Shown here: positions 1 through 6,953 of the stretch, one piece after another
Numbering within the stretch: position 1 is the first letter of the stretch
Layout: every line of letters starts with the position of its first letter
Source: Rhodospirillum sp.
GTDB lineage: Bacteria > Pseudomonadota > Alphaproteobacteria > Rhodospirillales > Rhodospirillaceae
Assembly: GCA_021741145.1 (NCBI GenBank)
Contig: JAIOYK010000012.1
Span: 44,185 to 108,184, forward strand
DNA length: 64,000 nucleotides
Direction: 5' to 3'
Position numbers and translations under genes: made by a program
Notes under the pieces: generated by a model
What the model saw: only the letters and a program-made list of their open reading frames with translations
Told to the model about the DNA's origin: nothing
The model's database searches: none

Positions 1-179
1 TCGGCGAGGAAAGAGGGCCAGGATTGTGTGGGGGCGGGCAAGGCGGGACCCTGGGAGGCAAGCGGCTTGGCGAGCGGCGCGGTGGACACCCCGGCCGCGC
101 TTGCTCCACCAGTAGGGGCACAGCCTTGGGCGAGCAAGGCGCCCGCGAGAGCCAAGGAGAACAGGTAAGCGCGTGTCAT
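1..179 (-). CDS. Putative lipoprotein, N-terminal part only (runs off the window start)
   Basis: The ATG at 179 on the minus strand has a good ribosome binding site (GGAAGGGG, about 6 bases upstream). The first 20 residues read as a lipoprotein signal: a short charged start (MTR), a hydrophobic stretch (AYLFSLALAGALLA) and a lipobox ending QGC, with Cys20 as the predicted acylated residue. After it comes an Ala/Pro/Thr-rich linker, typical of exported envelope proteins. The frame is open to base 1, so most of the protein, including any functional domain, is outside the window. Identity cannot be decided; only export and lipidation are inferred. Confidence 0.6.
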   Translation of the reverse strand, partial: MTRAYLFSLALAGALLAQGCAPTGGASAAGVSTAPLAKPLASQGPALPAPTQSWPSFLA

Positions 180-303
180 AGGGACCCCTTCCGGAACCGA
201 ACCGTCACGGTATGTGGTGCCATACCTGGACGGGAAAGTCCAATTCCAGTGTTTGCCGCGTCTCGGTGCGTGGTGTTCAAATGGGGGGATCCACGCGGAG
301 CCG

Positions 304-333
304 TTGACAGGAAGCCGGAAGGGATCGTATCAA
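304..333 (+). promoter_or_regulatory. Promoter of tRNA-Ser
   Basis: A perfect -35 box TTGACA (304-309) is followed after 18 bases by TATCAA (328-333), which matches four of six -10 consensus bases. The predicted start of transcription is a few bases before the tRNA 5' end at 345. Confidence 0.55.
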
Positions 334-344
334 GCGACCCTTCT

Positions 345-432
345 GGAAGGGTGGCAGAGTGGTCGATTGCACCGGTCTTGAAAACCGGCGTGCGGCAACG
401 CACCGTGGGTTCGAATCCCACCCCTTCCGCCA
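345..432 (+). tRNA. tRNA-Ser(UGA)
   Basis: The 88-base sequence folds as a class II tRNA. The acceptor stem is GGAAGGG pairing with CCCTTCC, the anticodon loop CTTGAAA carries anticodon TGA (reads UCA), the variable arm is long as in serine tRNAs, the T-arm has GGTTCGAATCC, and CCA is encoded. The repeat that follows (423-640) starts inside its 3' end. Confidence 0.95.
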
Positions 433-640
433 GTTTTCTTGATATCTCACGGCAGTCCGCTTCGCGGACGCCTCCGATGGGGCAGGATTCGCCCGGCGCC
501 CGGTCGGGCGCTTGCTTCGGGTTTGGACTTCGTCCCGAACCCTCCGCCAGTTTACATATCTCACGGCAGTCCGCTTCGCGGGCCGCTCCAATGGGGTGGA
601 CTTCGCCCGGCGCCCCGTCGGCCGCTTGCTTCGGGTTGGG
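423..640. repeat. Tandem imperfect ~100 bp repeat starting at the tRNA-Ser 3' end
   Basis: Copy 1 (423 to about 535) and copy 2 (about 541-640) share TCCGCCAGTTT, ATATCTCACGGCAGTCCGC, TTCGCCCGGCGCCC-like and GCTTGCTTCGGGTT blocks in the same order. Copy 1 begins with the true tRNA 3' end. Copy 2 begins with an equivalent TCCGCCAGTTT that is not attached to a tRNA body. The repeat could come from duplication of the tRNA gene with its flank followed by loss of the tRNA body, or from an element targeting the tRNA end. Confidence 0.6.
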
Positions 641-681
641 TAAGCAAAGGCAAGAGGTTGGGGTTACCTGACCAGATGATC

Positions 682-3285
682 TCAATCTGTTTCAGCGACA
701 TTCCGACAAACCAAACGGGGTAGCCACCCGCGCTCGAAGTCGAGTGGGGCAAGCGGACGATCGAAATGGTACCCTTGAGCCATTTGGCATCCCAATGCGA
801 GCAAGGAATCGACCTGGTCCGCGTTTTCGACACCCTCCGCCAAGGTTTCCAACCCCATGGACTTTCCCATGGCGATAATCGTGTCAACGATGGCATGGTC
901 GTTCCTGTCCGTCAGCATATCGCGAACAAAGGATATATCGATTTTCAATTTGCTGACCGGAAACCGCTTCAAATAGGCAAGCGATGAATAGCCGGTGCCA
1001 AAATCATCAATGGAAAGGGTGAATCCAGCCGAGGCAAGGGCCCGGGTCACGTCCACGGCCCGCTCCGGATCCATCATCATTCCGCTTTCCGTGAGCTCCA
1101 ATTCCAGGAGATGGGTTGGGACCTGGTTTTCCCGGGCGATCGATATCACCCGTTCAACGAAACCATCATCCTCGAACTGCCGGGCGGCGACATTGACCGC
1201 GATCTTGCCCGGCATGGGTCTGTCTTTTTCCCGCCAGGACCGGATTTGACGGCAGGTTTCCTGGAGAGCCCATTCCCCGAGAACACCGATCAAACCACGC
1301 TCTTCCGCGACGGGGATGAAATCCGCCGGCGGGACCGCTCCCCACTCCTCGTCCTCCCATCGGACCAAGGCCTCGGCCCCAATGAGCCGGCCGTTCACCA
1401 AATTAACCTGAGGTTGATAGTGGAGTTTCAGAACACCGTCCTTCAGCGCCGCTTCAAGACGCTTGGCGACGGCCAGTTTACGGCTGAGATCCTCGCCCAT
1501 TTCCGCGCGATAAAACCGGTACCCATCACCATTTCCCTTTGCGCGGTACATGGCGATATCCGCGTGCTTAAGCAGATCCTCCAGGGTTCGCCCATCCTCG
1601 GGAAAGACCGATATGCCAATACTGGCCGACACGACATGGCTTTGGCCAAGAATAACAAAGGGTGGGGCCAGGGCATGGCGGATCCGATTTGCGACCTGTG
1701 ACGCGGTTTCGGCGGCACCATAGGCGACAATGACGAATTCGTCTCCGGAGAGGCGGGCCAGAATCTCTTCCTCGCGCAAAGACCGCCTGAGACGGTTGGC
1801 GACTTCCGCCAGAACCCGGTCCCCTGCATCGTGTCCCAATGTGTCATTGATTTCCTTGAAGCGATCTAGGTCGAGAAATAGCAGGCACAGAGGTCGAGAT
1901 CGGCGCTCGGCCGCGGCAAGTCCCTGCCTCAACCGATCCATGAACAGGGCGCGATTGGGCAGGCTCGTCAGGGTGTCATAGAAGGCAAGATTTTCAATCC
2001 GCATTTCAGCCGACTTGCGGTCGGTGATGTCCTGGATCGTTCCCAGCACCTTGGAAGGTTTGGCGTTCTCGTCGAACTCAATCGTAGCCCGTTCCTCCAC
2101 CCACCGCGTGTCCCCCGAAACCTCGATCCGATGTTCCAGACGGTAAGGCGTTCCCTTCAAGGCCGCCTCCAACGCGGCGTCCATGACTTCGCGGTCTTCG
2201 CGATGGATACAGGCGCGGAAAATGTCGAAATGAACGGGCGTCTCTGGTTTCAGACCGAGAATGCGGAATACTTCCGGGGACCAGACGAGTGTCCCATCGC
2301 GTGGATCCAGCCACCAGCTGCCGATACGCGCGACTTCCTGCGCCCGCAATAGGGCGGCCTTGGTGTCCTCGAGCGCCTGATGCAGACGGGCTTGCTCGCT
2401 CACATCCTTAATGAGCAACAACAGCCGGGCATCGTTGCCGTCGTCTTCCACGAAAGGGACGGGTGCGATGGTAACGCGAACCCGTACGGGCAAGGAGGAG
2501 GCCGGCACCACCCGCATGTCAAACGGCAAGTCGCGCATGATCTGGTCGGATTCGCGAACTTCGCGCAGTTTGTCTTCCAGACCTTCGGCGGATACGAGGG
2601 AGAAAAGCGAGTGACCATAAGAGCTCCCCTCCTCAAGGCCAAAGCGCTGGGCAAATGCCCGATTCACGGACACTATTCCATAATCGGCGCGCAGAACCGC
2701 CACTCCGTCCGGAATAGCGGAAAACACCCTGTCTCCGAATTCCCTGAGAGTCTGGATCGCCTTCTTGTCCAAATACGCATGGGCGTCGTTCACCAAACCA
2801 ATGTCCAGAAACATCAGCTTGAGCAACGCCCGCTGAAGGGTCGCCAGTCGCGCGTCCCCTGCTCCCAGATACTCCTCGAGTTCGAACAGAAGATCCATGA
2901 AGCACGCCAGGCAAACGCTTGGGTACCACCATCTTTCCTGGTCGGTCCGCCGCCGCGAGAAACCGACCCGCAATCGGGCGTGGATAAAGTCTGACCAAAG
3001 CTCACCTTTGGTCAGAGCGGCTCGATATCCCGAATGAAACTCCATCGGATGCGCCCACGTCGCGCCAGACTCGGTCCGTCGGTATGCCTCCATGAAGCGC
3101 GTCGGGCGTGTTTGGAGACGGTCCACGAATTTCGGCCAGATCGCATCCAGGCTCGGTCCCAACTCTCTAAGCAACACCTGATCTTCATCCGAAAATCCGA
3201 ACTCGGACATGCGTTGAACAACGGCCTCTTCGTCCCCCAATCCCAAGCCGTGGATGACGGAGGCGACCATATCGGAAAGCGGCAT
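682..3285 (-). CDS. Bifunctional-type GGDEF/EAL protein with degenerate globin-like sensor and two PAS domains
   Basis: This cyclic-di-GMP enzyme has four parts (numbering from the chosen Met). Residues ~20-172 resemble a globin-coupled sensor, ~180-298 and ~315-425 are PAS domains (the second with a PAC-like end, GTIQDITDRK), ~430-595 is GGDEF and ~605-855 is EAL. The GGDEF signature is SGDEF (about 513-517), a variant found in active cyclases; the inhibitory-site region reads REEE rather than RxxD. The EAL half keeps EALVRW and DDFGTGYSS, so phosphodiesterase activity is plausible. In the globin F-helix the pattern RVGFSRRR stands where haem-binding members have RIGLxHxR, so the proximal His is Arg. 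An upstream in-frame GTG at 3321 has no ribosome binding site; the ATG at 3285 is preceded by GAGGG, so it is preferred. The gene lies downstream of, and parallel to, the RpoN/GIY-YIG gene. Confidence 0.9.
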   Translation of the reverse strand: MPLSDMVASVIHGLGLGDEEAVVQRMSEFGFSDEDQVLLRELGPSLDAIWPKFVDRLQTRPTRFMEAYRRTESGATWAHPMEFHSGYRAALTKGELWSDFIHARLRVGFSRRRTDQERWWYPSVCLACFMDLLFELEEYLGAGDARLATLQRALLKLMFLDIGLVNDAHAYLDKKAIQTLREFGDRVFSAIPDGVAVLRADYGIVSVNRAFAQRFGLEEGSSYGHSLFSLVSAEGLEDKLREVRESDQIMRDLPFDMRVVPASSLPVRVRVTIAPVPFVEDDGNDARLLLLIKDVSEQARLHQALEDTKAALLRAQEVARIGSWWLDPRDGTLVWSPEVFRILGLKPETPVHFDIFRACIHREDREVMDAALEAALKGTPYRLEHRIEVSGDTRWVEERATIEFDENAKPSKVLGTIQDITDRKSAEMRIENLAFYDTLTSLPNRALFMDRLRQGLAAAERRSRPLCLLFLDLDRFKEINDTLGHDAGDRVLAEVANRLRRSLREEEILARLSGDEFVIVAYGAAETASQVANRIRHALAPPFVILGQSHVVSASIGISVFPEDGRTLEDLLKHADIAMYRAKGNGDGYRFYRAEMGEDLSRKLAVAKRLEAALKDGVLKLHYQPQVNLVNGRLIGAEALVRWEDEEWGAVPPADFIPVAEERGLIGVLGEWALQETCRQIRSWREKDRPMPGKIAVNVAARQFEDDGFVERVISIARENQVPTHLLELELTESGMMMDPERAVDVTRALASAGFTLSIDDFGTGYSSLAYLKRFPVSKLKIDISFVRDMLTDRNDHAIVDTIIAMGKSMGLETLAEGVENADQVDSLLALGCQMAQGYHFDRPLAPLDFERGWLPRLVCRNVAETD

Positions 3286-3336
3286 CAACGTCCCAACCCT
3301 CGCGGCCACCCATTCACCCACGACGAATGGGTGGTC

Positions 3337-3368
3337 AAGCTTGCTTGCTTGCTTGCTTGCGCAAGCTT
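3337..3368. repeat. (TTGC)5 simple sequence repeat flanked by an AAGCTTGC/GCAAGCTT inverted repeat
   Basis: Five exact TTGC units (3341-3360) sit in the 115 bp between the RpoN/GIY-YIG gene and the start of the GGDEF/EAL gene, roughly 55-80 bases before its ATG. Tetranucleotide runs of this kind can change length by slippage. On the minus strand GG-N10-GC (3361-3374), the bare minimum of a sigma-54 promoter, abuts the tract; this is weak evidence on its own. Confidence 0.6.
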
Positions 3369-3399
3369 CTTTCCTTCCCGCTACCTAGGGGTTTGTCCT

Positions 3400-4689
3400 T
3401 CATGGGCTCATCCGATTGCAATGTGGGGGAACACCAAACGTTTCTCGGAAAGCACCATACAACCGCCGTTCCAACTGACGCCAGTCCGCATTCACCATCT
3501 TATAGCGTACTTTCGCAGCCCCACTCGCTATGAAGTGTGACAATGGGATATTCCGATTGCTGTCTCTCAAGTGCTCCGCGAGCCGTTGGCGCAAATCCCT
3601 TGTCGACCCAATGTAGATGATTTCCGCGTGGTTCGGCACGAAGGCGCGTCCCAAGGAGCCCTGTTCGTTCCGACGCATTGGCGACCGAATTTCATATACT
3701 CCAGGATGGGACGGAATCGCCCCGTTGACCGATTGCCGCGTCAACGGCAGTAACGCGGAAAACCCTTCCGTGGCAACCAGATACCCCCCATACCCAACCC
3801 TTCGACGCGACTCGGGGATCGCCATTTGTCGCCGAATCATCGCCACGGATCGTCTGGACAAGGACACTCCATATTGAAGGAGAAGCTGTTCGGCGATGGC
3901 GTCATCCGACAGAGGGTGGTCCAGGGCACCCTCAAGGAGGAGAACCTTCTCCATCTTGATCAGCCTGTCGATCCGATGGCAGTGCAGCAGCCGTTCATTT
4001 GGGAAGAGCGTTCTCAGCGGCTGGAGCTTGCCACCGTTGATCCGGATGGACAGACCACGGATCAATCGGGACAACCGCCCTCCATCGGCAACCATGGGAA
4101 GACAACCACTTTCGTTGAGCAATCTCGCCATCCGCACCTGTGGCAAGGCCGTCAGCCTAAGGGGGTCACCGGATTTCAAATAGGCGGTCTGCTCATCAAG
4201 CACCATTTCGATCAGGCCATGGGTCAAACGGTTTCGACTATTGATCAACAACATGCGACGCAGGGTGGTCATCACGCCATGGGGTGTCGCCGTGGTTTGC
4301 CGCAAGGATTGAATGGCTGCTTCGTCAAAACGATACTCACGCATGAAGCTCGGTCGAAAATATGAAAACCGAACATCCCCTTCCAAAAGATAAACCTGAC
4401 CAAGCCCCCCCCCCGATCCAGAACAGGAAATATGAGGAGAGATGAGATTGGAGCGATCAAGAAAAATAGGATCAACATAATTCTCTAGACAGAGAAAAAA
4501 TTTCGAATCTTCTGTATCTCTTACGTATTTATCATAGTCTCCAGGTGACAATTCCAATATTCTAGAAAAATCAATTTTTGCCAGCAAATCAGAATTGATG
4601 GGTGGCCCTGGACAAACACAAACGGATTCCATATTCACGTTACAGCATCTTTTCACATAAAAAGCAGACTCATGAACAACCTTAATCAC
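3400..4689 (-). CDS. Sigma-54 (RpoN)-like core/DNA-binding region fused to a C-terminal GIY-YIG nuclease domain
   Basis: The 429-residue protein has three zones. Residues 1-95 are AT-rich in DNA, contain several Cys and match nothing I know. Residues ~97-300 follow the sigma-54 plan: an FRPSF..Y segment like the start of the core-binding domain, a TLRRML...LIEMVLDEQ..YL.SG region like the conserved R..TL...iv..Q..ff..G block, then EGALDHPLSDDAIAEQLL and SRRSVAMIRR (278-287) in place of the RpoN box ARRTVAKYRE, followed by IPESRRR. The sigma-54 region I (activator-responsive) is absent. Residues 329-410 are GIY-YIG: GVYEI (330-334), YIGST (359-363), Arg369 and Glu407, so the catalytic residues are present. 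I know of no described protein with this fusion. A run of ten G lies at codons ~92-95. A nuclease or mobile-element-derived regulator guided by a sigma-54-type DNA-binding module is an inference. Confidence 0.75.
   Translation of the reverse strand: MIKVVHESAFYVKRCCNVNMESVCVCPGPPINSDLLAKIDFSRILELSPGDYDKYVRDTEDSKFFLCLENYVDPIFLDRSNLISPHISCSGSGGGLGQVYLLEGDVRFSYFRPSFMREYRFDEAAIQSLRQTTATPHGVMTTLRRMLLINSRNRLTHGLIEMVLDEQTAYLKSGDPLRLTALPQVRMARLLNESGCLPMVADGGRLSRLIRGLSIRINGGKLQPLRTLFPNERLLHCHRIDRLIKMEKVLLLEGALDHPLSDDAIAEQLLLQYGVSLSRRSVAMIRRQMAIPESRRRVGYGGYLVATEGFSALLPLTRQSVNGAIPSHPGVYEIRSPMRRNEQGSLGRAFVPNHAEIIYIGSTRDLRQRLAEHLRDSNRNIPLSHFIASGAAKVRYKMVNADWRQLERRLYGAFRETFGVPPHCNRMSP
4405..4414. repeat. 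Ten-base G/C homopolymer inside the RpoN/GIY-YIG reading frame
   Basis: The plus strand shows ten C in a row, so the gene reads ten G encoding the end of a Ser codon and three Gly codons (SGSGGGLG). Gain or loss of one base would frameshift everything downstream, including both recognisable domains. Confidence 0.8.
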
Positions 4690-5158
4690 GATGAATTCTG
4701 GTGAATCAACAAAAAATCATCGGCAACGGTCTTGCTCACACAGCGTGCGCCCGCGACGAGACGCTGATCAACGCAAAGTCCGTTGTGCACTGGCGCCAGA
4801 TGAGTTCCCGCCAAACCGGGCTGCCGCAAGAGGCGCGATGGCCCGGGATGTCGATGTGTCCTTCACGGGGAAGGTCATGCTGTCGAGGGGGCCTTGTCCA
4901 AAGGCGGTGGGTCCAGCCGTTCGACGGAAGAGCCTGAAGGATCGGAAGCCGTGGTCTTGAGCATGGGCAATCCCGATTATATCCTACGTCAATGGTCTAT
5001 AGGAAACATCAAATCTCGCCACCAAACACCTGAGACGGTCGCCGTTAACCACGGAATGGCCTTTGAAAACCGCCGATTGCCGCACGATTCGAAATATATT
5101 TGTTAATAGTCAGATCGTTATAATAATATCGCGTGGATTTCCGCGTATAAAGTCTCGG
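4690..5158. other. 469 bp without a convincing gene
   Basis: Upstream region of the RpoN/GIY-YIG gene and downstream region of the VOC gene. Short frames exist on both strands but lack ribosome binding sites and recognisable motifs. A small hairpin (CGCGTGG/CCGCG, about 5131-5145), followed on the minus strand by an AT-rich stretch, may terminate the VOC gene. Confidence 0.5.
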
Positions 5159-5554
5159 CTACGAAAGGCAATCCAACATCCATTGGACACCAAACCTATC
5201 GGTGACTTTGCCATAGTAGCTTCCCCACGGCTGCACCGCGAGGGGCGTCGTCACGCAGCCACCATCGGCGAGCTTTTCAAACAATCTGTCCGTGCCGACG
5301 CGATCGTCCATAATGAGAATGTGCGAAGAACCGCGCATCGGTTCGGCGTCGTGATTGTCCGATGCGAAGAACAGGATACCCGATCCTTCGAAGCGGGCGT
5401 GCAACACTTTGCCCCTCATCACCTCGCTGGCGATCGGAATGCCGTGGTCACCATGACGCATCAATGTTGTTATGCGTCCAAGACCGCACTCGGTGTAAAA
5501 TGCAAGCGCGGCCTCGCATTGAGTCGTGAAGAAAAGATAGTTGGCAAGCCGCAT
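5159..5554 (-). CDS. VOC (glyoxalase/PhnB-type) family protein
   Basis: The 131-residue protein has the pattern of PhnB-like vicinal oxygen chelate proteins: an early F..QCEAALAFYTECGLGRI segment, a central GKVLHARFEGSGILFFASD block, and a C-terminal PWGSYYGKVTDRFGVQWML, the typical last strand of the fold. The ATG at 5554 is chosen because GGAG lies 8 bases upstream; the longer frame to 5686 would run into the hairpin at 5635-5683. Members range from metalloenzymes to antibiotic-binding proteins, so the substrate cannot be named. It is downstream of the tautomerase gene on the same strand and may share its TetR control unless the hairpin between them stops transcription. Confidence 0.8.
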   Translation of the reverse strand: MRLANYLFFTTQCEAALAFYTECGLGRITTLMRHGDHGIPIASEVMRGKVLHARFEGSGILFFASDNHDAEPMRGSSHILIMDDRVGTDRLFEKLADGGCVTTPLAVQPWGSYYGKVTDRFGVQWMLDCLS

Positions 5555-5634
5555 GCTGTTTCTCCAAACGTTGCCGTGCCGGATTACGTCCGTAGACCAC
5601 GGTATTTCCAGACTGGTCGGATTTGCTTTAAAAC

Positions 5635-5683
5635 ACATTGTGATCGAACGGGGACACGTCGTGACCTCGTTCGATCGCAATGT
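5635..5683 (-). terminator. 49-base inverted repeat between tautomerase and VOC genes
   Basis: The arms ACATTGTGATCGAACG (5635-5650) and CGTTCGATCGCAATGT (5668-5683) pair with one mismatch around a 17-base centre. On the minus strand the hairpin begins 6 bases after the tautomerase stop and is followed by GTTTTAAAG, so it may be a terminator. The long GATCGAAC arms could equally be an operator for the VOC gene. Confidence 0.5.
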
Positions 5684-5689
5684 CATTCT

Positions 5690-6112
5690 CTAGGCGGTGG
5701 CGCCACCAATGGCTTCGACGAGATCAGCGCTATCATAGCTGCGCCCCGCGATGCCCCAAGCCCCTTCGGGAGCGTAGATAATGTTTGACCAGATATGTTC
5801 GCGCTTCAGCCGTCCGCCACCCGCCTTTTCGACGATATCCGTTGCCTTCTCGATGAAGGCCTTTTTTGCTTCGGGCGTCGCCAGTGCGATTTCCGGCAAT
5901 TTAAGTTCAACAAATGCCGCCGCGACCGGTTTGCCGCCAGAAAGGACGTGCTCCTTCGGAAGAACGTGGATCGAGCCAACAATATTGGCCGTCATGAAGC
6001 CATTCCCGATCAGACCAGAGACCTCCAGGATCGCGTCCGTCAGTCCGGCAAAGGCGTCGGCCTGCTCTTGTGATGTCAGCAAGCCTTCGGGCAGAGTGAG
6101 CGTAATGGGCAT
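5690..6112 (-). CDS. Tautomerase-superfamily protein (N-terminal proline)
   Basis: The 140-residue product begins MPITLTLPEG. In the tautomerase superfamily the proline exposed after Met removal is the catalytic base, so the start must be here; a strong AGGAG 7 bases before the ATG at 6112 agrees. Longer in-frame starts (6148, 6199) would bury Pro1. The protein is about twice the length of 4-oxalocrotonate tautomerase monomers, like the fused-repeat subgroups (cis-CAAD, MSAD, MIF-like). It lies divergent from a TetR regulator with shared repeats between them, so it is probably the main target. Substrate unknown. Confidence 0.8.
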   Translation of the reverse strand: MPITLTLPEGLLTSQEQADAFAGLTDAILEVSGLIGNGFMTANIVGSIHVLPKEHVLSGGKPVAAAFVELKLPEIALATPEAKKAFIEKATDIVEKAGGGRLKREHIWSNIIYAPEGAWGIAGRSYDSADLVEAIGGATA

Positions 6113-6155
6113 GAAATTCTCCTGATTTGAAACGGGTGAGGTTTTCATATGTATC

Positions 6156-6215
6156 GATCGCTCTCTATATAGACGTCGATCACTCTCCATGCAAGACATA
6201 AAAACAGATCACTCT
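6156..6215. promoter_or_regulatory. Three GATCRCTCT direct repeats, candidate TetR operator
   Basis: GATCGCTCT (6156-6164), GATCACTCT (6178-6186) and GATCACTCT (6207-6215) lie in the 117 bp between the divergent tautomerase and tetR start codons, spaced 22 and 29 bases start to start. A tetR-flanking array of this kind is the likely operator for both directions. Confidence 0.5.
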
Positions 6216-6229
6216 TAAAGGGGTTTGAT

Positions 6230-6811
6230 ATGCGTTACAGCGTCGAACATAAACAAGAGACCAAGGCCAAGGTCGTCGCCGCCGCGGGGCGGGTCTTTCG
6301 GGAGGCAGGCTTTGGCGGGGCCAGTATCGACACATTGACCAAGGCCGCGGGCGTGACCAACGGCGCCTTCTATGGGCACTTTAAATCCAAGAGCGAAGCG
6401 TTCCGCACGGCGGTGTTGTCCGGCCTGGACGAATTGCGTCGGGGGATTGCCACATTCAAAACCAGAGACCCGCGGGGCTGGCTAACAGCCTTCGTGAGCT
6501 TCTACCTTGGTTACAAGCGGACCTGCGATCTCGGTGACAGTTGCGCTTTGCCCAGTTTATCCCCCGATGTGATGCGCGCGGACGACGAAACACGCGATGC
6601 TTATACGGCGGAATTGACGCTCGTCATCGAAGAGGTCGCTCGGGGGCTTCCGGAAGACGGCGATCCAAACGCGCGGGCCGCTTCGCGGGAGGATCGGGCG
6701 ATTGTGTTGCTCGCCATGCTCAGCGGTGGCGTCACCCTGGCCCGCGCTGTATCGGATCCGGTTCTGTCCGAACGCATAGCTCGTCTTGTCGCGCATGCGG
6801 CGCTAAAGTGA
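6230..6811 (+). CDS. TetR-family transcriptional regulator
   Basis: This 193-residue protein has a TetR N-terminal helix-turn-helix at ~10-55 (VFREAGFGGASIDTLTKAAGVTNGAFYGHFKSK) and a helical ligand-binding C-terminal half ending in ALLSGGVTLARAV-type helices common in AcrR/YcdC-like members. The ATG follows AAAGGGG about 6 bases upstream. It is transcribed away from the tautomerase/VOC pair, and the repeats in between suggest it represses that pair and itself. Its TGA stop lies inside a 41-base palindrome. Confidence 0.9.
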   Translation: MRYSVEHKQETKAKVVAAAGRVFREAGFGGASIDTLTKAAGVTNGAFYGHFKSKSEAFRTAVLSGLDELRRGIATFKTRDPRGWLTAFVSFYLGYKRTCDLGDSCALPSLSPDVMRADDETRDAYTAELTLVIEEVARGLPEDGDPNARAASREDRAIVLLAMLSGGVTLARAVSDPVLSERIARLVAHAALK

Positions 6812-6848
6812 AACCGGATCAGCTTGAGTCAAGTTGATCCGGTTTCAC
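6808..6848. repeat. 41-base near-perfect palindrome at the tetR stop
   Basis: GTGAAACCGGATCA pairs perfectly with TGATCCGGTTTCAC, and the centre continues as CTTGA-G-TCAAG. There is no T-run directly after it on the plus strand, so it looks more like an intergenic palindromic repeat than a simple terminator. Confidence 0.7.
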
Positions 6849-6877
6849 TCTCATTCCACAGTTTTTAGAGGCGCTTC

Positions 6878-6917
6878 GAGATCAAGTTGGTCCGCGAACG
6901 CGGCCCAACTTGATCTC
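6878..6917. repeat. Second 40-base palindrome between tetR and nhaA
   Basis: GAGATCAAGTTGG (6878-6890) pairs with CCAACTTGATCTC (6905-6917), and the centre CCGCG-AA-CGCGG pairs further. It shares the GATCAAGTTG core with the palindrome 30 bases away, suggesting one repeat family or a double hairpin between convergent genes. Confidence 0.7.
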
Positions 6918-6953
6918 GGACGACAAGGCGTTCGCCTCCCAATCGCCCACGCC

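Noticed and set aside
423..640. Second tRNA gene at copy 2 of the repeat
   Set aside because: Only the 3' tail resembles a tRNA; there is no D-arm or anticodon arm.
4691..4960. 89-codon plus-strand frame upstream of the VOC region
   Set aside because: No ribosome binding site and no motif; arginine-rich composition like non-coding frames.
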